A DNA stretch of 64,000 nt from Tubulanus polymorphus (Eukaryota; Nemertea; Palaeonemertea; Tubulaniformes; Tubulanidae). Both the position numbers and the translations under genes were made by a program. Each line of letters begins with the position of its first letter. Position 1 is the first letter of the stretch. A model generated the notes under the pieces. It had not been told where the DNA came from, ran no database searches, and saw only the letters and a list, made by a program, of their open reading frames with translations. The DNA lies in NCBI RefSeq assembly GCF_964204645.1, contig NC_134028.1, forward strand, positions 2,480,001 to 2,544,000. The letters run 5' to 3'. Positions 1 to 13,133 of this stretch are shown piece by piece.

Positions 1-1909
1 GTGGTGACACAGCTCTAACTACTAGCACCGGTACTAGCACCGGACCCGACTTAGGCCTTTCACCGAGTAAGAGACATAACTGTAACAATTCATACGAAAA
101 TATATGGTCTTTTTACGGTACGAGAAAATATTGCGTGGAGAATCATCACCGGATGTTTTGGGAATTCTTTCCACAGCAGTGATATATTCATTTTACCAGA
201 ACCCTGGAATATCAAAACAACCGTTTTACCGATCCCGGAGCTTCAGTCCATGCTTCTAGGGGACTTCGGATGTTTTACCGAACGGAATTCGTTAATGGTT
301 CTCTTAACCTTAGTGGAAAATCCTTAATCTTATCCTTTTCTCGGGAGAAGCGGGTTAAGTTGAGCGGGACATTTGTTCGGATATATCTGTTTTGTTCTTC
401 ATCTACGTCATCAACCTAGAATTTTACGGTGCAGAAACTTGTTTTATTGCTTACCCGATAAATAAAAGCTGACAGCATGAAAGCGAATGTCTCACATTTT
501 GGCTTTCTATATAAGCATATGTCAACTATGCATAATTTGTGCTGGTTTTAAATGTTGCTCTTCCTGCAATAGATATCCTATTAGAAATTTTGTGATTAAA
601 CGATTTATTTGTATTAGCGTTATGGTTCCGTCCTCTTGTTGAACAACAATCATCTTACCCCACTCCAGGGGGCTCTGTGTTTTTTTTTACGACAAAACCT
701 GCGCAAATCGATGTCAATTTTTCGATGGTGAAATCAGTCGCTCCGGCAAACATGACAACATTGCATCGAATAAACAGATCTGAGCGAAAATTGCTCGAAC
801 AAACTAAATGCAATTAATGATTAAGGGTGTTTGCGATGGATACACATCATCACCTCATTCAAATAAATCTAAAGGATTCAACAAATTAATGTATTTTGCC
901 GCTGAATAGAATCTGGTCAACACTGTTTGTTAGCGAATCATTAACAACGTTTTATTGCAACGCTGCTAAAAACTTAGATGGATATCAAATGAAACTTGTA
1001 GAACTCGTAAAACCGTAAATGACGCGCGCGACTGTCGAGCCTTGCGAATAGCGCTGCATGTTTTTTGTCGAAAGAAACCGAAATGATGCGTAAAATGTTA
1101 AACGAGTTAATGCGGAAGGCGAAAGCGCAGTAAAACTTGTGAAAGATGTTGATTTTCGATTTGGAATCGGCATCGTACCAGCTAGCTGATCATTTCAAGC
1201 ATATTATCAATGGTCGCCACGCAACCCAAAGGGTATTTCGATGAATATCCTCACTGACAATCATTATCACAAATATCCGTTAGCTATAACGCCTCTTTTA
1301 TGCTGTGTAAAAAACGGTATATTCAGCGTGCAAATGTCTGATACTTTTGAAATAGTCAAAATTTCTCAACCATATTGTAATCGAAAACGTGTTAATCCGG
1401 CAACATCCATTAGGCAAGCATAACTTCATTTCCGTTTTCTGATCAAAGCATCCGGCAAAATCGATGTGCACGGTAATGTGCGTTGTTTAGGAATATCATT
1501 ACACAGCGTTGATTTGTTAAGTACATAACTACCTGTCCCATGACATGTAAAGTACGGAGGATTTAGCCAGTGATGGGTTTATTTGCGAATGAAAACTATT
1601 ACATCGTCAAGATCATTGTCAATATTATAGTCTTAGTCGAATCATGGACTCTGTGTTTATTCTGAAATCATTGCCAAACCAATATCCCGATATACAATTC
1701 CGCAGAGACTGCGCATTATAGTGTGACTTACTGTATTAAACTAGATTTTATGTAGTTGTACAAGAATCATAATTAACGATTGTTCTAACTATAACCAAAT
1801 AACATAATACTTATCTAATACACTTCTATGATTATCTGATTATTAAATATTCTGAGATTAAAGTTGATACAGATATATACGTATATATTGCGAAGAGTAA
1901 ATCGCATTT
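1..1909. other. Intergenic, no gene seen
   Basis: AT-rich DNA without a convincing exon on either strand. Short open frames of about 60 codons have no recognisable domain or splice context. The first 45 bases hold two copies of a 12-base unit, actagcaccggt. The 3' UTR of the gustatory-receptor-like gene (minus strand) must lie in the right-hand part. Confidence 0.5.
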
Positions 1910-3662
1910 TCAGGACAAGGTGCTGTTTGAACACTCTGAGTTCGGTCCGCCATTTTCAGCCTGTTTGAACTGTATAACTATGATGAGGTAGGTAAGCAAC
2001 GTGCCAAGAACCTGCAAAAATAGATTTTAGAGAACAGCAAATTCTATGAATTTATTCGAAGCAAACGGATTCGTAAAACTGGGGAGCTCAAGTTAGGAAT
2101 ATAAAGGCAGGGGGCACTGAATGTAAACGGCCCTTTTTGAAATGGAACTTTCTGCTCGCTTTACGTTTGGTAAGTTATGTCGAGAAGAACAAAACGAAAA
2201 TTCTACAATAAAAAATGTCCAAAATTCCTTGGGCGAGGGCTCGCAAATGCTTCTTCTGGCTCCGTCAAATTCTACTCCTTCAAAATCCTGGAGACGCCCA
2301 CAAGGAACTTATTTTTCACTTTATATTTACTGAGAGAATGAAATCGGCATCAATTACGAAGAGTCCCAATCCACTAAATCCAATCGAAGGGCCATTTAAA
2401 CGTTGCAGGAACATGATCAACTAAAACCGAAAAAATATATATGAGACTTATTTAGAAGTTATTTCTTCGATGTTACAAGAAAACTACGTCCTTATTTACC
2501 TCAGTTGCATCTTTATCTGATAATGTATGTTGATTAATGGTATAGACCTCTTCAGCAGGGGCATGAGCCTGTAGACATAAATTGAATGTGTTCTTTATTA
2601 TACTGTTAATATGTAATTGTTCAGAATCGTAAGCAGGAACAGTCTTACCTCATTGTTAACCATCAAACCAAGTACTGTTAAACATAAAAGACAAGCAAGC
2701 GATGACAATAACCACATGATTAACGTCATCAAAACTTCGATTTTCACATATCCCTGTTTGATAATGTCGTAAACTACAAGACATATCATTACTAACGACG
2801 ACACGTAACCAGCCACGATATAGAATGAGAAATAACTGCGTATCGGTTTCAGAAATTCACAGATTTTTGTGTGCCATCCTCTGAAATATTGTGAGGATTT
2901 ACTGCTATCGGGCGACGATATTTTACCTTCACGAATCGAGTCTGTTAGACGCGCGTTCAAATTTGCGAATTCCTTTCGGACGAGATTTGCACAAACGATA
3001 AATAAAGGTACCAAAGTTTGCGTAGCGAAATTACTGAACAGCTGTAGAAAGGCAAGAAATGGTACGAAATACGGTAAATTCGGGTCGAGGATGGATATTG
3101 GAGAGATATACTCGGGCATCGATGCGAAATAAGAACTCGGCATTAGAGCACCATACACAGCCGATAATATCCCCGACACTACGACAAATATTACAAACCC
3201 AGACATGACTTTTACCCATTTTCTTGTTGATTCGACAAGACTTTCATCCTTGTCGTCATCATGTTTGTGATTATTCAGTTTCGTCCACAAACGGCAAAAT
3301 TCCTGAAACCAGCATTTCTTTGCCGCATAGATTAACGCGATATGAACGGCCAGCGACAGCAACGAAAACATTCCGAATATGAACTTCATTCCGAATGACC
3401 TGCTGATTCCAGCCCATAATCTCTTGTCAAAATGAACCAATAATGTCCTCACAAAATTAATAAAGCTTATAAAAACTGCCGTGAAACAGTAGATTTTGTG
3501 AATTTTCCCGGCCATAGTGTAAGTCATATTCTCGTCGTACCAGGTACCGCATACTTTCATACAAATCATCAACGGCCGAAAACAAATCCACAAACGGTTT
3601 TCAGCGATTGTTTTGGCAGAACTCGACGTTGATCTTAACGTTCTCACTTTTGTCGAAATCAT
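1910..3662 (-). CDS. Gustatory-receptor-like 7-TM protein (GR/GRL family)
   Basis: Multi-pass chemoreceptor-like membrane protein of 424 residues, near the usual length of the insect/lophotrochozoan GR family. Exons on the minus strand: 3662-2649, 2568-2500, 2420-2331 and 2011-1910; all junctions are phase 0 with GT-AG sites. The start is the first ATG after an in-frame TGA twelve bases upstream. The first exon carries about six hydrophobic segments. The small exons add the family C-terminus: RLNGPSIGF, then GLFVI, then the TM7 signature TYLIIVIQF (TYhhhhhQF), followed by a short tail. GRs are ligand-gated channels in insects; outside arthropods ligands are mostly unknown, so a tastant role is inference. 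The reading rests on both the TM7 signature and intact frame through four exons. Only the first exon shows as a long open frame, so simple ORF calling would miss the diagnostic C-terminus. Confidence 0.85.
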
Positions 3663-6600
3663 GATGAAGCTTCAACCACGTCCCGTCCACCAGTTAGAAT
3701 AGGACGTTTGTAAATGATGCTCGCGACAAATAGCAGTTGGATGACCTCATCGTAGAGCAGGATGAATGTAAACACGCGTCGCGATGTTTGCAGTTTTTCA
3801 ATACTTCTATTCTGCTATCTATGAAACAAGCATGGTTAACGTTAATTGACGAATTTGGAACTAATTTCATCATCGAATGTGTGAATACCTGAACGATATT
3901 CCGCCAGATGTCGGCATTGATATTCAGGCACGCGAACATATTTTCACATCGCTGTCCGCCCGTTCCAGTCCAGAATGACCAAAATGGGTTTTTCACTTTT
4001 AATTGATCAGATCTCAGGAAAAATTGCTTATCCAATCGAAAACGTTGAGAGATTTTCATAGTTTCATATTACTTTCTATATAGTTTTATATATTAGTTTA
4101 ATATCATAGATTTATATAATTCTATTTTTTGAAATTCCATTTCCTTTGCTAGAAATTATTCTTAAAGTGCTACATGTCGTTTAATGCATGGCCGTCTTCG
4201 AAGATTAATGCGATTATTCTAAGATCCGTGCATTAAAACAGCTCCGAACGTGACTAGATTGTAGATTAAAATGAAAATGATCGTAATCATCAATCAAACT
4301 AAATCGAGTAACGCGGCTAGATAAAGCAGTTTAAAACAGGTGAATCTACAAATTGTTAATCGGATCGGTTTATATTAAACACATACAATTACTGACCCGT
4401 GAATCACATTTGTGTCTAAAAATGACTGCATTGTTCTATTTAAACGCTCCTCAACCACGAGAGAAAGGAGTTCAGAATAAGCATGACATTTACAGTACTA
4501 TACAGATATACTAAATATCAGCGTGTCCCACAGGAGGTTTATGGTTCAAATTTGTGTTGCCCGCTCTTAAAACATTTTATCTATAAAGCACTATTTACCA
4601 ATGAACCAAATTCAAATCTCTCTCTTGCAATAGAATAATAGAAAACTAAAACAGTTTTTTGCACTTCTCTTGTGTTAAAGTGGCCTCGATGTGTAAATAT
4701 TCGAGTCAAATAGTAGAAAATTGTGTTGATAGTACTTCACACATTCTTGAATTATTATTCGGTTTTATTTGACATTCGTGTGAACGAGATGAACCGAATT
4801 TAAAAGCATTGCCGATACATATTTGTATCCGTACTCTGTAGTAATTAATCCACTGTAAACTATAACAGAATTTACGAAAATGTAAACATGTCACAACCAA
4901 GTTCATCATAAATGCAAGGTTGGAACCATACGAATATCACTTCTTAGAACTCCCTGCACCCTATCAACGCGTATGAAAACAAGTTTTGATTTTTCGTTGC
5001 CATCCACGGCATCCAATTACTGGATGAAGCTTTCCATTCGTCATTTTCAACAATGTATATTTCCCAAGGGTCGTTATGCGTCGAGCGAGAAATTTACCGT
5101 GAAATTGAGCTTCTATAACGTTTTCATTCGGTTGCTAATTCAATCATGGACTCTAAAAACGGACGAGTCGATGGTTTAATTAATATGCAGCAGACCTCGT
5201 TATTTATATACGTACTATCGGAAGACATGACTGAAAAACCACGTATTTTATGATAACAGATCTCCTCGAAGAAGACCCGCGCCAGACAAAAATAGTTAAA
5301 TAGTTTTTGTAGCACAGAAATCAATCATTTCTACGCGACAGCAATTTCCGTTTGCATCCACGGGACGAAAGTAACCGGTAGATTTATGCTGTCAGTTAGC
5401 GCTACTGTCGGTTGGTACCTATTTCGTTTAGTCAGTAGATTTCGTTTCATAGTTTCTCGACGTTCGTACCGCAATGTACTATTTTATTCATTCGGAATGC
5501 TCACTAACAGCTTTGTCTGCATTTCGAATTGTCGCCAAACCCCGACTTTGTGGAAACGAGATCTAAACAAACAAATATAATTTGATCATATCGAAGAAAT
5601 CATATTTATTCTGGGACACCGCGCAGATTAATCTTACCGCGGAGTTAGCGTATTACTAAACGCTGAAATACACGTGACGCGTCGGTTAGTTAACGGTAGT
5701 TAACTAAAGAGTTAATCGTTTTATTGGTCGAATAAAACCATAAAAGCCTTCGGTATTAATAAGCACAACAGACAGATTTAAAATGTGGCGGACAGAGGAA
5801 AGATTGCGGGAACGACTCGTTGATATACCGGCACATGAACGAAATTAGTAAACGTAGTCTATTGCAGTAATGCAGACATTCGGACGATGGAATTAAGAAG
5901 ATGCGTGGTTCTTTGAAACGAAATCTAATTCTAGATTGCCATTACGTGGCATCTAATGGAAATTGAACGGATATATCTCAATCTGTTCGGTGGCGTAATT
6001 CTTTCGCGTAAAACAAATATTTAGCCAGGAACGTCACAGCTTGGTGCGACTTAGAAAGTGAATCGGGATTCATTAGCTCGCATTAATCGGTGCGTGCATT
6101 GCTGGAACAGATAGGTGAGGGATCTTATACGTACTATAACCTGTTTGACATTCAAACCACTAAAATACTGGAGGTCGTCGAAAAAATTCTTAGGATTTAT
6201 GCAGTAATCAGAGGAACCCGCGCGTACTGCTCACGTAGAATACTTATATTATACTTAATTTGCGACGTTTGCGGACAATACTTTAAACCGGCTGATAATG
6301 ACAAGACTCTTACTATAGCGTCGCTGCCGTGATAAATAAACTCACCGACAGTTTGACATGCGGCGAATATTAATCGCATTTAAATTGATACCGTTCGCGA
6401 TAAATAACAGCGGCAAAGATTTTAATGTAGTAGAAATTTAATTTATAATGTCGTAAAATGATGGATTTTTTCTGCAATTATATGTAATATATAAGTGTTG
6501 TGCGCAGTATCGTGTATAGACTCGCAGATATCAGTCAGCATGTACACCGGAAGTGAGTAATTAAACTCTATTTAGACCGTCGTTGTAGATATCAAATTCT

Positions 6601-6673
6601 CAAATATTAATCGTAATACACCACGTGATATCTAGTACAAGATATATATACGTATATATATATCATCTGCACA
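3663..6673. other. Intergenic, about 3 kb, no supported gene
   Basis: Upstream of both flanking genes. A 121-codon frame at 3694-4059 (minus) lies just upstream of the GR-like gene but has no domain, coiled coil or signal peptide. A possible non-coding first exon of the ankyrin gene ends near 6551 (gaa|gtgagt), with a candidate acceptor near 6641 (tacaag|at). No tRNA, repeat or other structure was recognised. Confidence 0.45.
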
Positions 6674-8080
6674 ATGGTGGCTAACAGACTCTCGGGGACT
6701 GAGCGATCGCCGAACGTCGTGAAACTTTTCCAGGCTATAACCGACACCCGATTTAAAGAAGTGCAACGACTTCTCGTCAATTACGGCGTTCCGATTAACT
6801 GCAGGAACGAAGAAGGCGACGGTGTTTTGACGGTGGCTTTGTTCATCGACGACGACGCGAAACGTTCGAAATTATTTCAATATTTACTTCGTCGAGGTGC
6901 GAATAGCTGTTTCGTAAATAAAGAAAACGGAATGTGCGTTTTGTCGTGGGCTTGTAGTTTGGGAAGAATTTCCGAAGTGCAACAGATTTTCGACAACGCG
7001 CTCGGGAATATTGATTTACGAAGTCCCGACGAAACTGGTAAGACGCCGTTGCATCACGCGACCATGTCCGGTGACGTTGATGTGGTTCATTTAGTATTGG
7101 ACCACATGAAGAAATATCACCTGCCCGTCGACGTACCCGATAAAGATGGCTTGACTCCGTATCTCTACGCCAGAAGATTAGGTTTCAATCATATCGCGGA
7201 CATGTTGAATAAGCGAGGAAATGCGGCTAAGAAACAGTTCGACAGTATGACTTTCCGTACGGGAACATTTTGGCAAGAAGAAGGGCAGAAACGAAGAGAA
7301 ATTGACGTGTATAATCAACAAAAGGATTGGGAAAGATGGGCACGGATACTAGGCCGATTACCGTCGATGCAAAGACACGTAAAGATGGCTCGAAAACTAC
7401 CACCATTAATTCAAATTACGGACGAAAGTTCTTTGAAATCGGGTGAGATAGTAAACAATAATAGCGCCAGAACTCCATCACTGTCACCGGTAAATGAGTC
7501 CATCGCATCGAGATCGACTTTTCGGAGTTCGCAGAAGCTGAATTTTGGACGATTGAACGGTAGAATTCAAGCGATGAGTCCTCTTTTAGCGAATTCTAAT
7601 AACGCGCTATCGTCAAGATCTCTGTTGTTTAATGGCGATTCAGCTTCGGAAACCGAAAATAGTAAATCATTCGGTGCGACGATGCAATTGCTCGCCGAAA
7701 TGAAGGGTGAACACGTACAGAATTTTGTTGGTAGTGTTTCAGTGCTCGACGACGCTGACGGTGTAAAAGGGCAGGATGCAGGATTGAATCCCGGAACAAA
7801 TTTGACGGCCATGATGGACGTGCTTTCTCAACAGTCGACGAAAGCTTTTAGACAGACGACGAAGAAGCCGCCGACACCGCCACCACCTGTGGTTAAATCG
7901 AAGAAAAAGAGATCCAAACTTTCATCTTTAGCGATCATAATGGGTCGAATAGGCACGCCTCGTAAGTTTAAACCTGTGCGCAGAGGCAAACAGTCGGCGC
8001 AAAATTCTAAAAAGCCCTCAACAACCCCAACAAATCTGAGGCGTAAAAGAAACGCAGGGAGCAAGTTAAGCGTTCTTTAG
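6674..8080 (+). CDS. Ankyrin-repeat protein with basic, proline-rich tail
   Basis: Single-exon protein of 468 residues. Residues about 20-185 form four to five ankyrin repeats: AITDTRFKEVQRLLVNYG, then a repeat with KLFQYLLRRGAN, then CVLSWACSLGRISEVQQI, then the near-consensus TGKTPLHHATMSGDVDVVHL, and last DGLTPYLYARRLGFNHIAD. The rest is low-complexity and disordered, with a PPTPPPP run (SH3/WW-like ligand) at about residue 395 followed by KSKKKRSK and a strongly basic end that could act as a nuclear signal. Ankyrin repeats are protein-binding scaffolds; no enzymatic motif is seen. It resembles ANKRD-type adaptor proteins but I cannot assign an orthologue. A run of alternating TA just before the ATG may be promoter or 5' UTR. 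An AATAAA at 8453 fits its 3' end. Confidence 0.85.
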   Translation: MVANRLSGTERSPNVVKLFQAITDTRFKEVQRLLVNYGVPINCRNEEGDGVLTVALFIDDDAKRSKLFQYLLRRGANSCFVNKENGMCVLSWACSLGRISEVQQIFDNALGNIDLRSPDETGKTPLHHATMSGDVDVVHLVLDHMKKYHLPVDVPDKDGLTPYLYARRLGFNHIADMLNKRGNAAKKQFDSMTFRTGTFWQEEGQKRREIDVYNQQKDWERWARILGRLPSMQRHVKMARKLPPLIQITDESSLKSGEIVNNNSARTPSLSPVNESIASRSTFRSSQKLNFGRLNGRIQAMSPLLANSNNALSSRSLLFNGDSASETENSKSFGATMQLLAEMKGEHVQNFVGSVSVLDDADGVKGQDAGLNPGTNLTAMMDVLSQQSTKAFRQTTKKPPTPPPPVVKSKKKRSKLSSLAIIMGRIGTPRKFKPVRRGKQSAQNSKKPSTTPTNLRRKRNAGSKLSVL

Positions 8081-8452
8081 ACGATTATCTACTCGCAGAT
8101 AAACCTTCTTTGAACTTTCACTGTCTTATATACGTAGATCTTAAGAATCTGAAGAGAAAGTGTTTCGAAAGAAATACCTAAACTACAGTTTTTGAATTTC
8201 AATACAATTTTGTAATGTACGTTAAAAGCGCCGTAACGGATTTACACCTGAAAAGACTAATCTCCGCGCAGACTTAAACGTGAATTGAAAATTCAATGTG
8301 TAACATACGTGTTCGGCGTTAATGTAATATCCATTAGCTTCAATTAGCGTAATGAGTCACTTTAAGTCGTTATATCGCTTCTGACAGGTTGGCATCGTTT
8401 TCTATATTACGTTCAACATGTTGTCACGCCAAAGCTAGAACATTCGAATTTC

Positions 8453-8458
8453 AATAAA
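8453..8458 (+). terminator. Polyadenylation signal of the ankyrin gene
   Basis: Canonical AATAAA 372 bases after the ankyrin stop codon on the same strand. No other gene on the plus strand is close enough to use it. Confidence 0.5.
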
Positions 8459-8541
8459 GATATCTATATCTGGTCATGTGAGCAAAAACTTAAATAGACT
8501 TCAATTCTTGATAATCCTTTATGGATTATTTCCTTCTCCAG

Positions 8542-8627
8542 TTCCACAATTGTGAGTTTAGAGTTAACTCTGAGTTCATCTTCAATGAGTTAAGTCTAGA
8601 GTCAAATATCAACTCACAACTGTGGAC
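8542..8627. repeat. Small element with imperfect terminal inverted repeats
   Basis: Left end ttccacaattgtgagttt and right end aactcacaactgtgga are near-reverse complements, about 16 of 18 bases. They bracket roughly 50 bases that again contain gagtt/aactc half-sites. This looks like a miniature inverted-repeat element, but no target-site duplication is obvious. Confidence 0.35.
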
Positions 8628-11600
8628 CCTGATGTCATTCAAAATTGACGACTGGTATGCGACATATAATATCAACAACTGTCAGACCAACTTCGAACCA
8701 GCAAGTTGGAGCAAATCTGGCCAAACAGCAGATTGCTGTGACATTATTGCAGTAACCTTTCATTTTACATATTTTATTTATTTGTCCTTATTTCCGAATA
8801 ATCTTCTCACGATTAGCGGTTGTCTAACTATGCGCACACTATGATTTCATTTAGTAATACACAATGAATTACGTAATGGTAACAGTCGTTCGTAGGATTT
8901 TGCAAACGGATTTTGCGGCAGGCAAGAAAATCTTATTTTGACAAGACGATAAGCATTTGATCGGTAACTGCAACAGAAATCCTCAAAAATTCATATAAAC
9001 ACAACTAAGATGAATTAATCGAACATTTCGTAAGGGGAAAAAAACAAACAGATCTTTTTCATTTTCATACGTAACTGATTCATACATTCGTCCTATGTGT
9101 GAAGGGAGCATGTGGTTATTTCACACAGGGATCCACGAATAATCAGTAAAATGATGGTAAAAACTACTCAAACGTGGCGAACTCCATCAATGAACACATA
9201 TTTGTGTCGACAGCACCACATATTCTATATATATATACAACGTTTCCAGTCACGATATGTGACCAGCTGTTGCAGATGTATTGAGAAATAGAGACGCCTA
9301 TCAGAGTGATTTACATAAGAAATGAACATTGGTCGATCAATACGATGGCTCATACCACACAGGCGGCGCGTATGGAATGATGGAATGAATTTTCAGGTTT
9401 ATCCCGCACATTAAATCAGATGATCTGTTTAAATAACTGAATCGGGAGAACTCTTTCTTTAACGTGGTATAACGATCGATGGAGAGCGAAACGTTTTGAG
9501 TAGTTCTCGCATTTCGTTTCTGTTTCGCTCCAACACGACCGGCTGTCTGGATAAACGATTGTTTTTAGGTGGGAACGCGGACATCGGGAGAGCTTATCCC
9601 ACCGATAACGCTGATAAGCTCGGTTAATTACGTGTGTATACGATCTGATATCGTCTGCGGTGAATATTATGTCGTTCTTAATTTACGGCGATGCGATTGA
9701 TGCAAGAACGGTGTGGACCTGTTTGAATTTGAATTGTTTGATCGTTGCAGTATAATGACAGATTAGATTTAGTGTGAGTAATCTTGTTCTCGGTGGAGGA
9801 ACCTTCCGATATAAAAACTATTTCACCCATTTTCATCTTAGAATAAACCAATATTCTAAACAAAAAATAATCATATCATTCAATATGTACATATATCATA
9901 TAGCACAAACACGTAATTTGTCATGTTACGACCACTTGTTCAAAAATTGTGTGTCATTTCAAGATATAACGTTCGTAGTTACATCCATTTCATATTGGAA
10001 TGAATTTCATTTTCAAATAGTGATAGCATAAAAACCTGTGTACAAATATACAATGCTGTTATTACTGGTTGAAGCGCCCTAAGAAGAATAATGTTCATAA
10101 TAACCGAGCTTACACGCACATTTTACATGTATCCATACGCTCAAAAATGTCTTCGCTATCGACAACCAATTTTCGATGTTATGGTAAATCACATTGACCA
10201 TTTTGGTCGCCTAAATGAAGCTTCAGCTGTCTCGAGTCAGACGTACTTGTCAACTGTAGGGAGTGGCCATCTGTTTGTCCACCTTCGATTAATCAATGAT
10301 TAAATACGTCATATATTTATCGTGTACTATATAGAACAAGTAATTATCATAGATGTGTCGGATATCTCAACGTGGGGCCTGATTATCAGGGTAGGTGAAT
10401 ATATCAGATTTTTCAGATTTGACTTGTTTCATTATTTGCCACAATGCGACTCTTTTGATTGTTTGGGTCAGATTAAACACATTTAGCTAATTTTTTTTTC
10501 AAATGTACGTATTTCTTTAACACATCAGCATCCATTGGAATTTTTTCTTTGAATCGTTGCTTAACGATATGGCGTTAAATGATAAGTGATAAGATGAATA
10601 AGATATCTTGCGAAATTAATTAATGCTGGCATCATATTTTTGACTTGATAAGAAGATGACAATGGTTTTTTGGAGGCGTTTGATTTACCGTTTAGCCATT
10701 TTATTGGTATACATGAAAATAACAAATATACATGTGTTAAATGATTTACAATCATCGATATGAAACTAGCTGTGAATGGTTTTCATGTCGTATTTCGATA
10801 TCCGAAAAAATCGATAAAATGAATCAGACAAATGAAATGTAATGAAGGATTACCAACTTCCGGTTGGGTGTACTCCTACGCAACTGGTCTATTCGCCGTG
10901 TATAGTTTACTCGGGCGCAGATGGCGGATAAATCAATTATTGATCAGAATCATATTAAATATAACACTGGAACTATAAATTAAAGAAAATATCGAATCAC
11001 GTACAATAACTATAAACATGCACAAATTCTACAAGACTGATAATGAGCGACGAGTAACCGAATAGTTTATAGTGAATAAACTCCCGAACAAATTCGATTC
11101 TAATTAGATTTAAGTACTAGAAGTATAAAAATGAATATTTAGTTTTGAATACAATCATCAAATGAAAATGAATCATTCACAATCGGGATTGCTTTAGATA
11201 TACATAAGCCAGAAAGTTGAGCATTGATGATGTTTATTTCGTCAAACTGTTTACACTTGTACATATTATGACAATTAATGATAATGAGAACAAAATTATT
11301 AATAATACAGATGACGTTACGTTTTTCACAATACAGAATCTTAATTGACAGATAGGTAATTATTTCAATTAGTATCACGTAGATTGACTGCGAGCACAGA
11401 AGCTCAAGCTCTGAAAATTTGAAGATATTCGGATTACGAGTGTAGTATCTTGGTAAAAGGTATCTTCGTCAACATCTTCAACAGCGCTGCGAAGGATCGT
11501 TTGGAAGGACCAGATTGTTAGCGAAACAAAGCCGAAGCTCTGAACCATATCATTTAAATATACTTTCGATTTATTTACAACGTCAAAAACATATTTTTCA

Positions 11601-13123
11601 AGATATATTAGATTAGACAATGTTATTTGGCAACAGTTCATTTTATGCGAGTTTTAAAAGCCTAATCCCAGGTCCTTCATATGTTTACAAGCAACAGCTT
11701 GCTTTCGTTGATATTCATTGCGAAGGTATAATCGTATTCTGTAACGAGATATCTCGAGGCACTGCATTGTCAATTTGGATCGGGCGTGTTGTTTCTTCAT
11801 TTTAATAAGTCAAGGACCTAACTGCCGATGTACGTGTCACGTGCAATATACTGCGTCACGTGATCTTTGTCGGTGTCCTTGTGACCTCATTAGAATTGTA
11901 ACTTTATTTCTCACTGTCATCGCTTCACTATCTTGAATCAGGTACCACGAAAAAACCCACCAAGATGATACTTCATATTTTCAAAGCGAAAGCTATATAC
12001 TGTTGGCCTATGTAAAATTATGCAAACAACTAAATCTTCAATTCTGAAGATCAGGTCAGGCTAATCGTTTCAGACGAGTGAAAAAATAGATCAACAGAAT
12101 AGATCATCATTGATCACGAGAACATCTGTCATAATCGTGTCTACACAAAACCTATTCTGCATTGTTATGCAATCTATACCGGCATAAAATATGAGTGACA
12201 CGTGACCGTAACAGATCGACGACCTATTTTTTCACGGAAACCTTATTTGGATGATATTTTCTTTCATTTCGTCTAATTTACATCTGTATTCTTTCATACC
12301 TGGTCATATCATAGCGCCTAAAATAATTGAAAATTAGTTTCCTTGAATTATCATTTTTTCTAGATACTCTCAGTTTCAATTTAGTTCATTGCACAGAGCA
12401 CAAAATGTATAAATTCGATAGATGTAAATACAAATACTAATAACTAATACGATGATAATCATTCCAAGCGAAGGATCGTTAATATTTTTACAAAAACATG
12501 GCCAACTTAATTGAAATTTTTCTTTAAGGATCATATTACTTGAACGTTTACAATAAAGTTGAAGATGAAAATTAATTTCCACGATATTATGTCATAAAGA
12601 CATATAAAAAAATTATCTTACATACTACATGTTACTCTACCGTACTCAACTGGAAAAATGAAGGACCACGTGAAAATTGAGCCCTTGATCTTTGTCACTA
12701 ACATTATGATTATACTCTCGATATGGGCAGCTGGCAAAAGTCTCAGCACAATTAAAACTACGCAGTTCAGTAGGAAAATTGCACAATTTTGAAATAATTT
12801 TCAAAATCTACAATAAATTGTAGCTTAACAGAAAACTAGTCGGTATTGCACGCTTAGTTTATAAGGTAAGAATATCTGTTGGATCGGTGAATTATCATGC
12901 GTTAGATTTTCTTGTTAACGTCGAATTGAAATTTAAGTGAAATGTAGAATGCTGAATGAATTTCAAAATATTCCCAGGGATTCTATGAAACTGATAATGC
13001 AAGAATAAGTGTTACTCAACGGAGTTTGGACTGTTTTGTTTTATCCTAATAACAGACTTCATTGTGGATACAAACACATGGGAAAACCGAAATGAATGTA
13101 TCTTCATTTTCTGACTTTTTCAG
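8628..13123. other. Intergenic or long 5' intron, 4.5 kb
   Basis: No coding exon with a recognisable domain. Non-coding first exons of the downstream synaptotagmin-like gene may lie here, but none can be proven. A cluster of GATA-type motifs in a 9-bp inverted repeat (GAGCTTATC at 9590-9598 and GATAAGCTC at 9613-9621, with CGATAA between) is the only regulatory-looking site noticed. Confidence 0.4.
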
Positions 13124-13133
13124 AAGATATAGT

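Noticed and set aside
3694-4059. 121-codon frame upstream of the GR-like gene
   Set aside because: No recognisable domain; an in-frame stop separates it from the GR start and no splice join is convincing.
8521-8844. 107-codon frame on the plus strand
   Set aside because: Starts inside a small inverted-repeat element; no domain, signal peptide or splice context.
13062-13133. Upstream in-frame Met for the synaptotagmin-like gene
   Set aside because: The frame crosses a strong acceptor (ctgactttttcag) at 13111-13123, so the ATG at 13134 within the exon is preferred; not fully excluded.
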